Of a DNA stretch of 33,948 bases, positions 1 to 9,196 are shown in pieces. A program made the position numbers and the translations under genes. The notes below the pieces were generated by a model. That model was not told the DNA's origin. It worked only from the letters and a program-made list of their open reading frames with translations, and did no database searches. Origin of the DNA: a virus; the IMG/VR virus record IMGVR_UViG_3300020477_000079, positions 1-33,948 of that record; one strand, given 5' to 3'. The stretch's first letter is position 1. Each line of letters opens with the position of its first letter.

Positions 1-1
1 T

Positions 2-3000
2 AGTGCAATTTTACCATTAGTTGATGCGACACAATATACAGTAGTAAGATACGATGATAATAGAATTACAGTAAAAGGATCAGGTGGTGGAGCAGCAACA
101 ACAATAACAAATGATACAGCAGGATCAAATTCTAATGCTTCAAATCAAGCATTTTTTCTTGATATAGAAACTGCGGCAGGATTTGCTCCAGTGGGTGCTA
201 CAATTACACAAATTGAATATAGAGGTGATTTTAGTTGGGTCGGTGAATATGTTGTCTTAACTATTGGTTCAACTAATTACAATATTGGTCAAAGTGGTGG
301 TGCAGATACAGGAACATTTAGAACAGATAGTACATGGCAAAGTTTAACCATTGATTCTTTATTAGGAACTCAAGGCGGTAAAATAGGACTTGCAATATCA
401 TGTTCTCCTACTGCGGCAATCAATTTTTCTCCAGGCGGAATGCCAAATGGTTGGTGGTGGCAGTTTAGATTTACAATTGATGTTGCTGCACCAGGAACAC
501 AAATATTTACATCAGCAGGTACACAAGATCATACATTTGATGTTATTAATCTTATAGGTGCATATGATGGTGTTTTTGATATGGAATCAGTACCAACTCC
601 ACAAACATTTACAATGAAAGGAAGTTTTCAAATTCCATTCAGAGATTATCCTGTTACATCTGCGATAATTGATAATGCAACAGATATTATTACATTTGCT
701 GATCCTCATAATTTGATTACTGGTGAAGAAGTTACTTATGATTCACAGTTGAATACAAGTATTCTTCCAGCTGGATCTAATAATACTGTTTTTGCAATTC
801 CCACAGGAAACAATACAGTAAAATTAGCAACAAGTACTGCGGACGCAGAAGCAGGAAATCCAATTAATATAACAGGACAAACTGGTAATCATCTTTTAAG
901 ATCTACAAACGTAATTAAATCAGTTAGAGGTACAGGTAATGTTAATATAACAAATAATAGCATTATCATTAGAGGTACAGGTGATACAAGTTTCTTAACA
1001 AACTTCAAAAGATATGATCCCATTTACATAAACACAGGAACAAAAGTTGAAAAATATTTAGTAAATCAAATTACAACTGCTAATACTATGACATTGTTTG
1101 ATCCTGTTGCGGATCTTGCGACATCTACAATAAATGAAACTGATTATTATTATATTTCTCAGTTAGCTTTAAGACCAGATGGTTTTGTTTTACATAAACC
1201 ATTTGATGGTGGTGTTGATATGACCGCGGGAACAAGTCCTAATAGTAAAATAACAAGACAAACTCGTAAGTATTTTAGATATCAATCTGGTAAAGGTATA
1301 CAAACATCAGTTGCTATCAATTTTAATCCACCAAGAATTGTTTCTGAATTAATTAAAGCGACTGGTGCTACGGCGACAGTTAAGACACAAGAACAGCATA
1401 ACTTAGCAGTTGGAGATACTATACTTATTAATGATGCGGTTGTTGATTCTGGATTTAATTATTATAATGGAACACATGCTGTTGCGACAGTCCCTGATCC
1501 ATTTTCTTTTACATACACAATGGCTGGTGAACCTGGAAACGTAAAAGCACAAGGGTTTCCAACTTATGTAAGAGATTCATGGACAGATGCTTTTGTGAGA
1601 ACAGGAATGTTTGATGATCAGAATGGTTTTTTCTGGGAATTTGATGGACAAAAACTATATGCGGTTAGAAGAAGTAGTACAAAGCAATTGGCAGGAACAG
1701 TTAATGTTATAACTAATAGTCAAGTTGTCACAGGACAAAATTGTAGTTTTACTACTCAAGTTAATGCAAATGATAATTTAGTAATTAGAGGACAAACATA
1801 TAGAGTTGTTCAAGTTAGTTCTGATCAGAAGATGATTGTTCAACCAGCTTATAGAGGTATTACTGCGAATGCGGTTAAAGCAACTTTAACTGAAGATGTT
1901 AGAACTCCACAAGAAGAATGGAGTCTTGATCAAGCTGATGGTAATGGATTTTCTGGATTTCTTTTAAATACTAAGAAAATTCAAATGGCTTACATTGATT
2001 ACTCTTGGTATGGTGCGGGTAAAATTAGATATGGTTTTAAAGATAATAAAGGTCATATTAGATATCTACATGAATACATTCATAATAATAAATTGGATGA
2101 GAGTTATTTTAGAAGTGGTAACTTACCAGCAAGATATGAAATTGAAAATGGAACTAATGCAACTACGGCACCAACATTGTTTCACTTTGGTACTTCTGTA
2201 ATAATGGATGGAAGATTTGATGATGATAAAGCATATCAATTTACTGGACAAAGTAAACCTTTCGCATTTACTCAAGGACAATCAAGAAGCATTTCTTCAA
2301 CAGCAGTATCTGAATTTGAACAAATAACACTTGATGGTTCTAGAGTTTATGTTTATTCATTTCAATGTAGTGCTAGTGATGCGACAGCAACTACTGTTGG
2401 TCAAGCAGTATCTCATCAAGATTTAGTTGCGGGAACATATGTTTCACAAGTAAAAGTGGATGGTGCATCTAGTAAAATATATTTAAGTTATCCATCAACA
2501 TCAACTGATCCAACTGGTGGTGGTGTTTATGATTCTATTGCGTCAGGACAAGTCTTTGTATTGGGTGAATCTAATTCTGGAAAGAACTTACCAGTTGACT
2601 TAACACGTCCATTACCATTGGTTAGTATAAGACTTGCACCTAGTGTTGATAGTAGTTTGACAGGTAAACTAGGTGAAAGAGAAGTTGTTAATAGGATGCA
2701 GTTAAAACTAATGACTTGTAGTTTAACAGTTAATCAAGATGCTGAATTATTTTTAATTCAAAATCCATTACCAAGTGAATTAACTTTTATTAAAGCACAG
2801 AATCCTAGTTTGAGTGAAATTATTAAACATAGTTCTGGTGATACATTATTAAATGGAACAACTATATACAGTACAAAACAAAGTACTGGATCTGCTTCAA
2901 TTGACATTTCCTCATTGTTGGAAATGGGTAATAGTATTCTTGGTGGTGATGGAATTTTCCCAGCTGGCCCAGACTTATTAACATTAGCGGTCCAGCCTCA

Positions 3001-3076
3001 AGATACTTCTGGTGTTTCTGAATCAGCACCATTCTTTGCGGCAGGTAAGATTAGTTGGTCTGAATCACAAGCATAG
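2..3076 (+). CDS. Large virion structural protein, 5' end outside window
   Basis: The frame is open from base 2, so the gene begins before the window; the in-frame GTG at 191 is an internal codon, not a credible start. At least 1024 residues are visible, rich in Thr, Asn, Gly and beta-strand-like segments, with no signal peptide or membrane helix in the visible part. Short repeated modules of the kind 'GT-x-hydrophobic-NN-x-hydrophobic...F' occur around 930-1000 and 1690-1790. The stretch at 1960-2130 (containing DYSWYGAGKIRYGFKD and YIHNN) resembles, from memory, a conserved block of large T4-like marine phage virion proteins. The gene stops 6 bases before the next one and lies upstream of the possible capsid-cargo genes. 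I infer a tail or fibre-associated structural protein; the exact role is unknown. Confidence 0.7.
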   Translation, partial: SAILPLVDATQYTVVRYDDNRITVKGSGGGAATTITNDTAGSNSNASNQAFFLDIETAAGFAPVGATITQIEYRGDFSWVGEYVVLTIGSTNYNIGQSGGADTGTFRTDSTWQSLTIDSLLGTQGGKIGLAISCSPTAAINFSPGGMPNGWWWQFRFTIDVAAPGTQIFTSAGTQDHTFDVINLIGAYDGVFDMESVPTPQTFTMKGSFQIPFRDYPVTSAIIDNATDIITFADPHNLITGEEVTYDSQLNTSILPAGSNNTVFAIPTGNNTVKLATSTADAEAGNPINITGQTGNHLLRSTNVIKSVRGTGNVNITNNSIIIRGTGDTSFLTNFKRYDPIYINTGTKVEKYLVNQITTANTMTLFDPVADLATSTINETDYYYISQLALRPDGFVLHKPFDGGVDMTAGTSPNSKITRQTRKYFRYQSGKGIQTSVAINFNPPRIVSELIKATGATATVKTQEQHNLAVGDTILINDAVVDSGFNYYNGTHAVATVPDPFSFTYTMAGEPGNVKAQGFPTYVRDSWTDAFVRTGMFDDQNGFFWEFDGQKLYAVRRSSTKQLAGTVNVITNSQVVTGQNCSFTTQVNANDNLVIRGQTYRVVQVSSDQKMIVQPAYRGITANAVKATLTEDVRTPQEEWSLDQADGNGFSGFLLNTKKIQMAYIDYSWYGAGKIRYGFKDNKGHIRYLHEYIHNNKLDESYFRSGNLPARYEIENGTNATTAPTLFHFGTSVIMDGRFDDDKAYQFTGQSKPFAFTQGQSRSISSTAVSEFEQITLDGSRVYVYSFQCSASDATATTVGQAVSHQDLVAGTYVSQVKVDGASSKIYLSYPSTSTDPTGGGVYDSIASGQVFVLGESNSGKNLPVDLTRPLPLVSIRLAPSVDSSLTGKLGEREVVNRMQLKLMTCSLTVNQDAELFLIQNPLPSELTFIKAQNPSLSEIIKHSSGDTLLNGTTIYSTKQSTGSASIDISSLLEMGNSILGGDGIFPAGPDLLTLAVQPQDTSGVSESAPFFAAGKISWSESQA

Positions 3077-3082
3077 GGTTGT

Positions 3083-5356
3083 ATGAAAAGTTTCAAATCT
3101 TTATTTCTTTCTGAAGATCTGTTAGATGAATCAGTTGGTCCTTGGAGACCTGAGGACCAAGTTGGAAAAAATGCTCATGCGTTCCATCGTGCCCAATGGG
3201 ATCATCACATGGATCAAAAAACTCAAGGAAAGCATAAAGGATTTAAACAATTACAAAAGGGTGTAGTATTTCAAAGTAATAGTGGTACTTGGGTTGGCCA
3301 GAGAAATGGTGTAAAACAAAAAGAATATTTTCCTTCTAGGCAACAAGCAGAGCATTGGGTTAATGGAACAATGCCAAATAAAGGTGGTATTTCTTTTCTT
3401 TCTAGAGATAAAAAATTTCACAATGATAGTTCTGCGTCATATGACCATGGAGAAAAAGAAATTCCTGGTAAGTTTCAACATGCTCCTTCAAAGATGCCAA
3501 GTGAAAAACCCAAAAAAGTTTCTAAACCAAAACCTAAAGTAGAGAAACCAAAACAAACAGATCATGAATTAGCACAAAAAGCATTAGAAAAATCTGAACC
3601 TGAACAACAACCAGAAAAAGAAACAACAAAACCTTTACAAAGAAATACTCCTGATGATCCACATTATCAAGAATTAAAAGAAAGGGATACTGCAAAAGTT
3701 GCAGAGTCTCTATCTATGACAAGAGATCAAGCTCAAGATAGAGCAATGGAAGCAGCAGAGCGAGGTATTGGTGCAGGAAACCCAGTATCGCAAGCTGGTG
3801 AATGTATGACAGTAAGAACAGTTCAAAGAATGCTTGAAGGTGGAAATGAAAATGATATTAGAGCAGAACTACAAAATATTGTAAATCAACCTGACCATGT
3901 TTTAAATAGTAAATCCGGAAAAGAGTGGGTTGATGCGGGTATGGCATGTGCACATAATATAATTGACACACATGGATTAGAAAATATTCAAGATGTTGCA
4001 TGGGATACGGATGAAGGAAATCTTTTGATGGGAACATCAGGACATGGAACAGCCGCTGATATGTTTGTTAAATTAGCAGACGGCACAAGAGTTGGTGTTA
4101 GTTTAAAAAAGGATGGTGCTATTAGAATTCATAATGGTGGATATGATAAAGTCTCAAGAAAAATTGCACAAGGTATGAGGGATCGTGGTGTTGATGAGCA
4201 AACAGTTAAGAAATTTGAAGAAGCAACTAATACCAATAATTACTGGAAAGATATTAATGAAGCTTTGAGTCCTGAAAAATTAAAACAATTTCAAAAAGAT
4301 ACACAGTCTGTTATTAATAAAATAGTTGATAGACCTTACAGTTTATATGCGGATGAAGTTTTAGGTGATGCGGCAGATAAAAGTAAATACACTGATATTA
4401 TGGTAGATGATGAAAATGGTGTACCAAAATTTTTATCAAATATTCAAAGAGATCTTGGACCCGAAGGTAGAGCAGAATTTAAATCAAAGATGGAAAAGTA
4501 TCATCAAGGATTGTTGAAAAAGGCACCAAGAGAAGGACCAGATGAAAATTCATTAAAAGTTTTATCAAAGATTGCTGCATATCAAGGTATGGATTTATAT
4601 TCTACTTTGAGAGATGCAGATGTAAAGCATTTTAATAGATTTATCACAACAATGAAAGGTGATTCTGGTTTGGAAAGTGCCATGAAAGATGAAATTTTAC
4701 ATGGTATGGAATTAGATCAAATATTAGGAATAGAAAAAAATCCAGCATTAGATAAGTTATCTGTTGTTTATGGAGTTCCACCAAGAGGTGCTGAATTGAA
4801 TGAGCAATCATTAATGAATATGTTAGGCAATGATACTCAAGATTTGTTAGAAGGTGTTCATGAACAATTTAGAACACACACAGATGACAAAAAGAAAAGT
4901 CTCGCTAAAGAGGCTTTAATGAAAAACATAAAAGATAAAATAGAAGTAGATTATGCAACTGGTGCTAAAGATGGTACAATTAAGTTTATTAAAGATTTAG
5001 GTAATGGACAAAAAACAGAATTTCCAATCTTTACTATGGGAGTGAGAACAAAAGGTATTGGTGTTTCACCAGGTTTTGAAATGGTCCAAACACAATTCAT
5101 GGGAAATGCATTAGAACATGGATTTGATATTGATCAATGGCCTGAGAAAGCAAGAAAAAAATGGTGGAATAATGAAATGACAAGAGCAAGAAAACAATTG
5201 AAAGATCTAGATGAAACAGATAAACAAACTTCACAGAGAGGTAAATCAGTTTCAGAGTACATGAAGTTTTTAACTGATAGAGTTCATAACTTAAAAGAAT
5301 CATATAAATCCATAGCACATAGTATTCATGAAATCTTTCAGCGATCATTTAATTAA
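3083..5356 (+). CDS. Putative capsid-targeted protein with PD-(D/E)xK-like nuclease region
   Basis: 757 residues. The N-terminus (MKSFKSLFLSE, then DLLDE) fits an MK(S/T)(F/Y) leader ending in LxE, like T4 internal head proteins cut by the prohead protease. Residues 58-96 form a small basic module (GTWVGQRNG...FPSRQQAEHW); 135-190 is a Lys/Pro/Glu-rich linker. Residues 235-360 contain E240, then AADMFVKLADGTRVGVSLKK with D326 and S340-x-K342, compatible with a D...(E/S)xK nuclease core followed by an NGGYDK segment. The rest is helical and charged. The start is 6 bases after the previous stop with no strong ribosome site, suggesting translational coupling. The 3' end overlaps the next gene by 29 bases. 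The nuclease assignment is a motif reading only; it could equally be a structural head protein. Confidence 0.6.
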   Translation: MKSFKSLFLSEDLLDESVGPWRPEDQVGKNAHAFHRAQWDHHMDQKTQGKHKGFKQLQKGVVFQSNSGTWVGQRNGVKQKEYFPSRQQAEHWVNGTMPNKGGISFLSRDKKFHNDSSASYDHGEKEIPGKFQHAPSKMPSEKPKKVSKPKPKVEKPKQTDHELAQKALEKSEPEQQPEKETTKPLQRNTPDDPHYQELKERDTAKVAESLSMTRDQAQDRAMEAAERGIGAGNPVSQAGECMTVRTVQRMLEGGNENDIRAELQNIVNQPDHVLNSKSGKEWVDAGMACAHNIIDTHGLENIQDVAWDTDEGNLLMGTSGHGTAADMFVKLADGTRVGVSLKKDGAIRIHNGGYDKVSRKIAQGMRDRGVDEQTVKKFEEATNTNNYWKDINEALSPEKLKQFQKDTQSVINKIVDRPYSLYADEVLGDAADKSKYTDIMVDDENGVPKFLSNIQRDLGPEGRAEFKSKMEKYHQGLLKKAPREGPDENSLKVLSKIAAYQGMDLYSTLRDADVKHFNRFITTMKGDSGLESAMKDEILHGMELDQILGIEKNPALDKLSVVYGVPPRGAELNEQSLMNMLGNDTQDLLEGVHEQFRTHTDDKKKSLAKEALMKNIKDKIEVDYATGAKDGTIKFIKDLGNGQKTEFPIFTMGVRTKGIGVSPGFEMVQTQFMGNALEHGFDIDQWPEKARKKWWNNEMTRARKQLKDLDETDKQTSQRGKSVSEYMKFLTDRVHNLKESYKSIAHSIHEIFQRSFN

Positions 5357-6560
5357 AGAAGCAAAAGAAGGAAAGAATCTTCATCTTGAACATATAGAAG
5401 ATGAGGTTTTGAATGGTGGAGTAGTAGGTACTAGAGGTGCCATTAACTTTCTTCAATCACTTAGAGATATGCTAGCTGGTAGTTCTGCTACTAATACTTT
5501 TATAACTACTAAGTGGGATGGTGCCCCAGCAGTTTTTGCAGGAATTAATCCAGAAAATAATAAATTTTTTGTTGGTTCTAAAAGTATTTTTAATAAAACA
5601 CCAAAGATAAACTACACACCACAGGATATAGATAATAATCACCCACCAGGACTTGGTGAAAAATTAAAAGTTGCATTGCAACATTTACCAAAATTAGGAA
5701 TAAAAGGAATACTCCAAGGTGACATGATGTTTGCTAAAGAAGATTTAGCAATGAAAACAATAGATGGGGAACAATATGTTACTTTTCAACCAAACACTAT
5801 TGTTTATGCAGTACCATTAAAAACTCAATTGGCAAGAGAAATACTAAATTCTAAAATGGGAATAGTATTTCATACAATGTATACTGGTACAAAAATGGAG
5901 GATATGAAATCTTCTTTCAATATAAATATTAGTAGTTTAAACAAAACAAGGGATGTATGGTTCAGAGATGCTAAGTTTACTGATGCATCTGGAACAGCAA
6001 CATTCACTAAACGTGATACAGATAGTATCACAAGAATACTTTCTCTTGTAGGGAGAACTTTTCAAACAATAAGTGCGAATACATTAAATACAATAGCGGA
6101 GCAATCTGACATCAATCTGATTATTAAAACTTTTAATAATAGTAAGATACGAGTAGGACAGACAATAGGTAATCCAAAGAGACATATAGATGAGTTGATT
6201 AAATATATAGAGACTAAGTTTGATAAGGAAATTGATAAATTAAAAACAGATAAATCTAAGAGTATACGAAGACAGAAAAAAGTAGAGTTTTTAAAGTTCT
6301 TCCTACAAAATAAAGGTGATCTCACAAAGATCTTTAGTTTAATGAATATGTTGATAGATGCTAAAATGATGTTAGTATCTAAGTTAGAAAAAATGGAACA
6401 ATTAACACAGACTTTTGTTCGTGATGGAGCGGGATACAAAGTTACAGCCCCAGAAGGATTTGTAGCAGTAGACAAAATAAAAGGTGGGGCAGTGAAGTTA
6501 GTCGATAGGTTAGAGTTCTCAAGAAATAATTTTAATGTAGAGTTAAAGAACTGGAGCTAA
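5328..6560 (+). CDS. Ligase-like covalent nucleotidyltransferase, putative capsid cargo
   Basis: 410 residues. K62-W-D64-G65 matches motif I (KxDG) of DNA/RNA ligases and capping enzymes, where the lysine is adenylylated. It is followed by a GSKS segment (83-86), ILQGDMMF (128-135, motif III-like), a hydrophobic FQPNTIVYAV segment (153-162, IIIa-like), then E376-G377-F-V (motif IV-like) and K390-L-V (motif V-like). An unusually long helical insert (about 200-365) separates IIIa from IV. The N-terminus MKSFSDHLIKEA resembles the T4 capsid-targeting sequence, with a possible I-K-E/A cleavage site. The start lies inside the end of the previous gene (29-base overlap). I infer a nucleic-acid ligase or related nucleotidyltransferase; substrate and cofactor (ATP or NAD+) cannot be told from sequence. 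Confidence 0.6.
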   Translation: MKSFSDHLIKEAKEGKNLHLEHIEDEVLNGGVVGTRGAINFLQSLRDMLAGSSATNTFITTKWDGAPAVFAGINPENNKFFVGSKSIFNKTPKINYTPQDIDNNHPPGLGEKLKVALQHLPKLGIKGILQGDMMFAKEDLAMKTIDGEQYVTFQPNTIVYAVPLKTQLAREILNSKMGIVFHTMYTGTKMEDMKSSFNINISSLNKTRDVWFRDAKFTDASGTATFTKRDTDSITRILSLVGRTFQTISANTLNTIAEQSDINLIIKTFNNSKIRVGQTIGNPKRHIDELIKYIETKFDKEIDKLKTDKSKSIRRQKKVEFLKFFLQNKGDLTKIFSLMNMLIDAKMMLVSKLEKMEQLTQTFVRDGAGYKVTAPEGFVAVDKIKGGAVKLVDRLEFSRNNFNVELKNWS

Positions 6561-6563
6561 AAA

Positions 6564-7163
6564 ATGCAAGATTTAGTAAAAACGGCATACGGAGTTATGG
6601 TAAATGAAGACGAGGCAATGTCTCCTAAGTTGAGACAACTTGTTCTCGCAGGACTAATAAAAGAAAAGAAAGATTTACCTTATTTCAAATCTGCTATGAA
6701 GAAGGTAAAAGGTGGAGCAATGACAACCGTTCAAGAAAGACAAGTATTGATTAGTGTATTGACACAATTCTTGGACATGATTGACGAAGCTCCTGAATTT
6801 TTTAATTTGATGAGACGTGAACTTGCAAAACCAAAAAAAGAAGAAGTTGATTTGGAAGAAAAAGCAGACCATGATAAAGATGGTGATGTTGATTCTGATG
6901 ATTGGAAGATAGCAAGAGATAAAGCGATCAAAAAAAGAATGAAAAAAGAAGATTATGCTAATGCTAAAATTAAAAAAGATGAAGGGCATAAGGGTGATAA
7001 AAAGGGTGCTGATAAAATGCAACATTTGAAGAAACTCAAAGAAGATCCAGAAGTGGAAAAGGCCCATGAAGAAGCTTTGATAGAAAATGCTTTAAGAGAT
7101 AAATCTGATAAAGATTATGGATTTACTGGATTTAAATCTTTTACAAATAGAAATATGAAATAG
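6564..7163 (+). CDS. Small charged protein with a single EF-hand-type calcium loop
   Basis: 199 residues. The N-terminal half (1-90) is helical. Residues 102-113 form a textbook EF-hand loop, DHDKDGDVDSDD, with acidic residues at loop positions 1, 3, 5, 7, 9 and 12, Gly at 6 and Val at 8, followed by a helix (WKIARDKAIKKRMKK). The C-terminal part is Lys/Asp/Glu-rich and probably disordered. It starts 3 bases after the ligase-like gene, so it belongs to the same transcript. Similar 'DKDGD-DSDD-ARDKAIKK' segments occur, as I recall, in other marine T4-like phage proteins of unknown role. A calcium-binding head or internal protein is a reasonable guess; no enzymatic motif is visible. Confidence 0.65.
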   Translation: MQDLVKTAYGVMVNEDEAMSPKLRQLVLAGLIKEKKDLPYFKSAMKKVKGGAMTTVQERQVLISVLTQFLDMIDEAPEFFNLMRRELAKPKKEEVDLEEKADHDKDGDVDSDDWKIARDKAIKKRMKKEDYANAKIKKDEGHKGDKKGADKMQHLKKLKEDPEVEKAHEEALIENALRDKSDKDYGFTGFKSFTNRNMK

Positions 7164-7173
7164 GAGAAAAATA

Positions 7174-7419
7174 ATGTCAAGAAATGAAATGAAAGATTGG
7201 ATAGTAATGATGTTAGCAGGTGGTACTATTGTATTATTGTTTGTCATTACTTTAGGAGATTTTTATAACGCAATCCAAACAAACAGGCCTCCAGACAAAG
7301 ATGTTATTAATCTATTGTCTATGGCAATTACTGGTATAGTTGGTATTATTGCTGGTTTTATTTCTGGTAAAAATGCTGCTGATCAAGCTAAACAAGCGGC
7401 AGAACAAGGGAAAGTATAA
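7174..7419 (+). CDS. Small two-helix membrane protein, holin-like
   Basis: 81 residues with two predicted membrane helices: about 9-29 (WIVMMLAGGTIVLLFVITLG) and 44-65 (VINLLSMAITGIVGIIAGFISG), joined by a short polar loop and followed by a Lys/Gln-rich tail. There is no cleavable signal sequence. A good ribosome site (AGGAG, within TAGGAGAAAAATA) precedes the start. Size and topology fit class II holins, but no endolysin gene is adjacent. The neighbours are putative head or internal proteins, so it could instead be a virion-associated membrane protein acting during genome entry. The membrane-protein call is firm; the holin function is an inference. Confidence 0.6.
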   Translation: MSRNEMKDWIVMMLAGGTIVLLFVITLGDFYNAIQTNRPPDKDVINLLSMAITGIVGIIAGFISGKNAADQAKQAAEQGKV

Positions 7420-7424
7420 GTATA

Positions 7425-7814
7425 ATGAAAACTTTTTTAGAGTCCTTACCACCCCATCTTGCTAAACACTTTGATAAAAAAGGTGATGCTATAAAAGGTG
7501 AATGGAAAGATGGTAAGTGGAAGGCTCTTAAAAAGAAACCAGATTTTAAAGTTACAGATGTAACTCCAAAAGGTTATGGACCAACTGATGAAGAATCTAA
7601 TATAGAAAGATTAAGAAAACAGTTGGCAATTCATAAGTTTAAAAAGTCTGGTGGTAAGATAGAAAAACAACCAGAAGGAGACGCTTACAACGCCATGAAG
7701 TGGAGAGGTAAAACTCATTCCACTCGTGATGAAGATGATGAAAATGAAAGAGCCAGAAGTGTTATGGCTTATCGAAAAAAGTTACGTGATAAGAAAAAGG
7801 CAAAAGGAAAATGA
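7425..7814 (+). CDS. Small basic protein with MKTF leader
   Basis: 129 residues, strongly basic at the C-terminus (KKLRDKKKAKGK). It begins MKTFLESLPPHL, sharing the MK(S/T)(F/Y) start of its neighbours although no LxE cleavage motif follows within the first dozen residues. The middle contains EWKDGKWKAL and a charged RDEDDENERAR stretch. It overlaps the next gene by 4 bases (ATGA), so translation is probably coupled. No recognised domain; a DNA-associated internal head protein is possible from charge and context, but this is inference. Confidence 0.6.
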   Translation: MKTFLESLPPHLAKHFDKKGDAIKGEWKDGKWKALKKKPDFKVTDVTPKGYGPTDEESNIERLRKQLAIHKFKKSGGKIEKQPEGDAYNAMKWRGKTHSTRDEDDENERARSVMAYRKKLRDKKKAKGK

Positions 7815-9196
7815 AGACATACAAAAATTTGATTCGTGAATCAAAAAGTAAAACAGCAGTGATGGTATTTGGTAGATTTAATCCACCAACCATCGGTCAC
7901 GGTAAATTACTTGAATCAGCTGGTAATACTGCTAGAAGATTTAAAGCTGATTTGTTTGTTTATGGAAGTCAATCTCAAGATCCAAAAAAGAATCCTTTGT
8001 CTAATAAACAAAAGATGGGATACATGAGAGAGATGTTTCCTTCATTTAAAAATTCTATACAAGCTGATCCAAATATAAGATCTGCAATTGATGCGGCAGT
8101 TAAATTAAATGAGTATGATCAATTAGTTATGGTTGTTGGTAGTGATAGAGTTGCTGACTTTAAAAAACTTTTAGAACAATATAATGGTAAACAAGCTAAA
8201 CATGGTATCTATGAATTTGATACAATTAGAATTGTGAGTGCGGGCGAAAGAGATCCAGATGCAGAAGGTGTTACAGGAATGTCTGCATCTAAAATGAGAA
8301 AGGCGGCAGCAGAAAGAGATATTGAATCTTTTAGAAAAGGTGTTCCTTCTGGAATGGCTGAACAATCTATGACCAGAATGATGAAAGCGGTTAGAAAAGG
8401 ATTGAATTTAAAAGAAGCAATTTTTGACAAAGAATGGCCAACTAGACCAGATAAAATTACATTAGAAGTACCAGAAAAAGATTTAGAATATAATTACATG
8501 GGATATGAAACAGAATACTTTTCTCATATGCCCATAGTTGAAGAAACTTTTTCTGAACTTAGAAGTCTTTCATTATCAAAAACTAAACACAATAGAACCA
8601 TAGTTGAAGCAATGAAAGAGACAGATAACTTAATTGAAAAAATGTGTTTGTTTGAATTGGGTCATACAGGTTTAGAAAATAAAATAGAATCATCTGTAAA
8701 AAAGATAGATAAACTTTTTGAAAGTATTGAAAAAGATTTTGGTGCATCAAAGGGTGATCTTTTTTATAGACCATTTTTATATCAAATATTAGAATCAATT
8801 ACTTGGGGTCCACATCCCGGCAAAATGGATACATCAGATACACAAGAGAATGGAAGATTTGGACAAAATGTAAAATCCATGGGACCTGTTGAGTGGGGAA
8901 CACCTGAGATGGTTGAGAGATATGCAGATTCTACTCCTGGGCAAGATTCTGAAAAAATATTATATGATACATATAAGTATAAAATGCAAAGAGATGTTAC
9001 TGGTGAAGCAGACAACTATGGTACAGTTGAACTTGCACAAGAAGAAGGTCCAGTAGCAAAAGTTAAAAAAGAATACGCAAGAAAATATAAAGATTTGATT
9101 TCAAATAGAAAGAAAGATGTTGGTAGTGCAAGGGTTGATCATGCAAGTAAAAATTTGAAATCAGCACAAAATTATTCTTCAGGAAGTAAAAGATGA
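7811..9196 (+). CDS. HxGH-family nucleotidyltransferase (NMN adenylyl/cytidylyltransferase-like), putative capsid cargo
   Basis: 461 residues. The leader MKTYKNLIRES aligns position for position with T4 MKTYQEFIAEA, giving a possible I-R-E/S prohead-protease site. Residues 15-165 form a nucleotidyltransferase domain: GRFNPPTIGH (21-30, the nucleotide-binding TxGH-type motif), VVGSDRVADF (108-117) and TGMSASKMRKAA (155-166, equivalent to the ISSTxxR/SGTxVR motif). These motifs define the NadM/NadD/CoaD/cytidylyltransferase superfamily. Residues 180-461 form an additional charged, helical region of unknown function, so the protein is more than twice the length of a stand-alone NadM. It overlaps both flanking genes by 4 bases. 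The likely reaction is adenylyl or cytidylyl transfer to a phosphorylated substrate; NMN is one candidate. Confidence 0.75.
   Translation: MKTYKNLIRESKSKTAVMVFGRFNPPTIGHGKLLESAGNTARRFKADLFVYGSQSQDPKKNPLSNKQKMGYMREMFPSFKNSIQADPNIRSAIDAAVKLNEYDQLVMVVGSDRVADFKKLLEQYNGKQAKHGIYEFDTIRIVSAGERDPDAEGVTGMSASKMRKAAAERDIESFRKGVPSGMAEQSMTRMMKAVRKGLNLKEAIFDKEWPTRPDKITLEVPEKDLEYNYMGYETEYFSHMPIVEETFSELRSLSLSKTKHNRTIVEAMKETDNLIEKMCLFELGHTGLENKIESSVKKIDKLFESIEKDFGASKGDLFYRPFLYQILESITWGPHPGKMDTSDTQENGRFGQNVKSMGPVEWGTPEMVERYADSTPGQDSEKILYDTYKYKMQRDVTGEADNYGTVELAQEEGPVAKVKKEYARKYKDLISNRKKDVGSARVDHASKNLKSAQNYSSGSKR

Noticed and set aside
191-3076. GTG at 191 as the start of the first gene
   Set aside because: The frame is open back to base 2 with the same protein style, so the true start lies outside the window.
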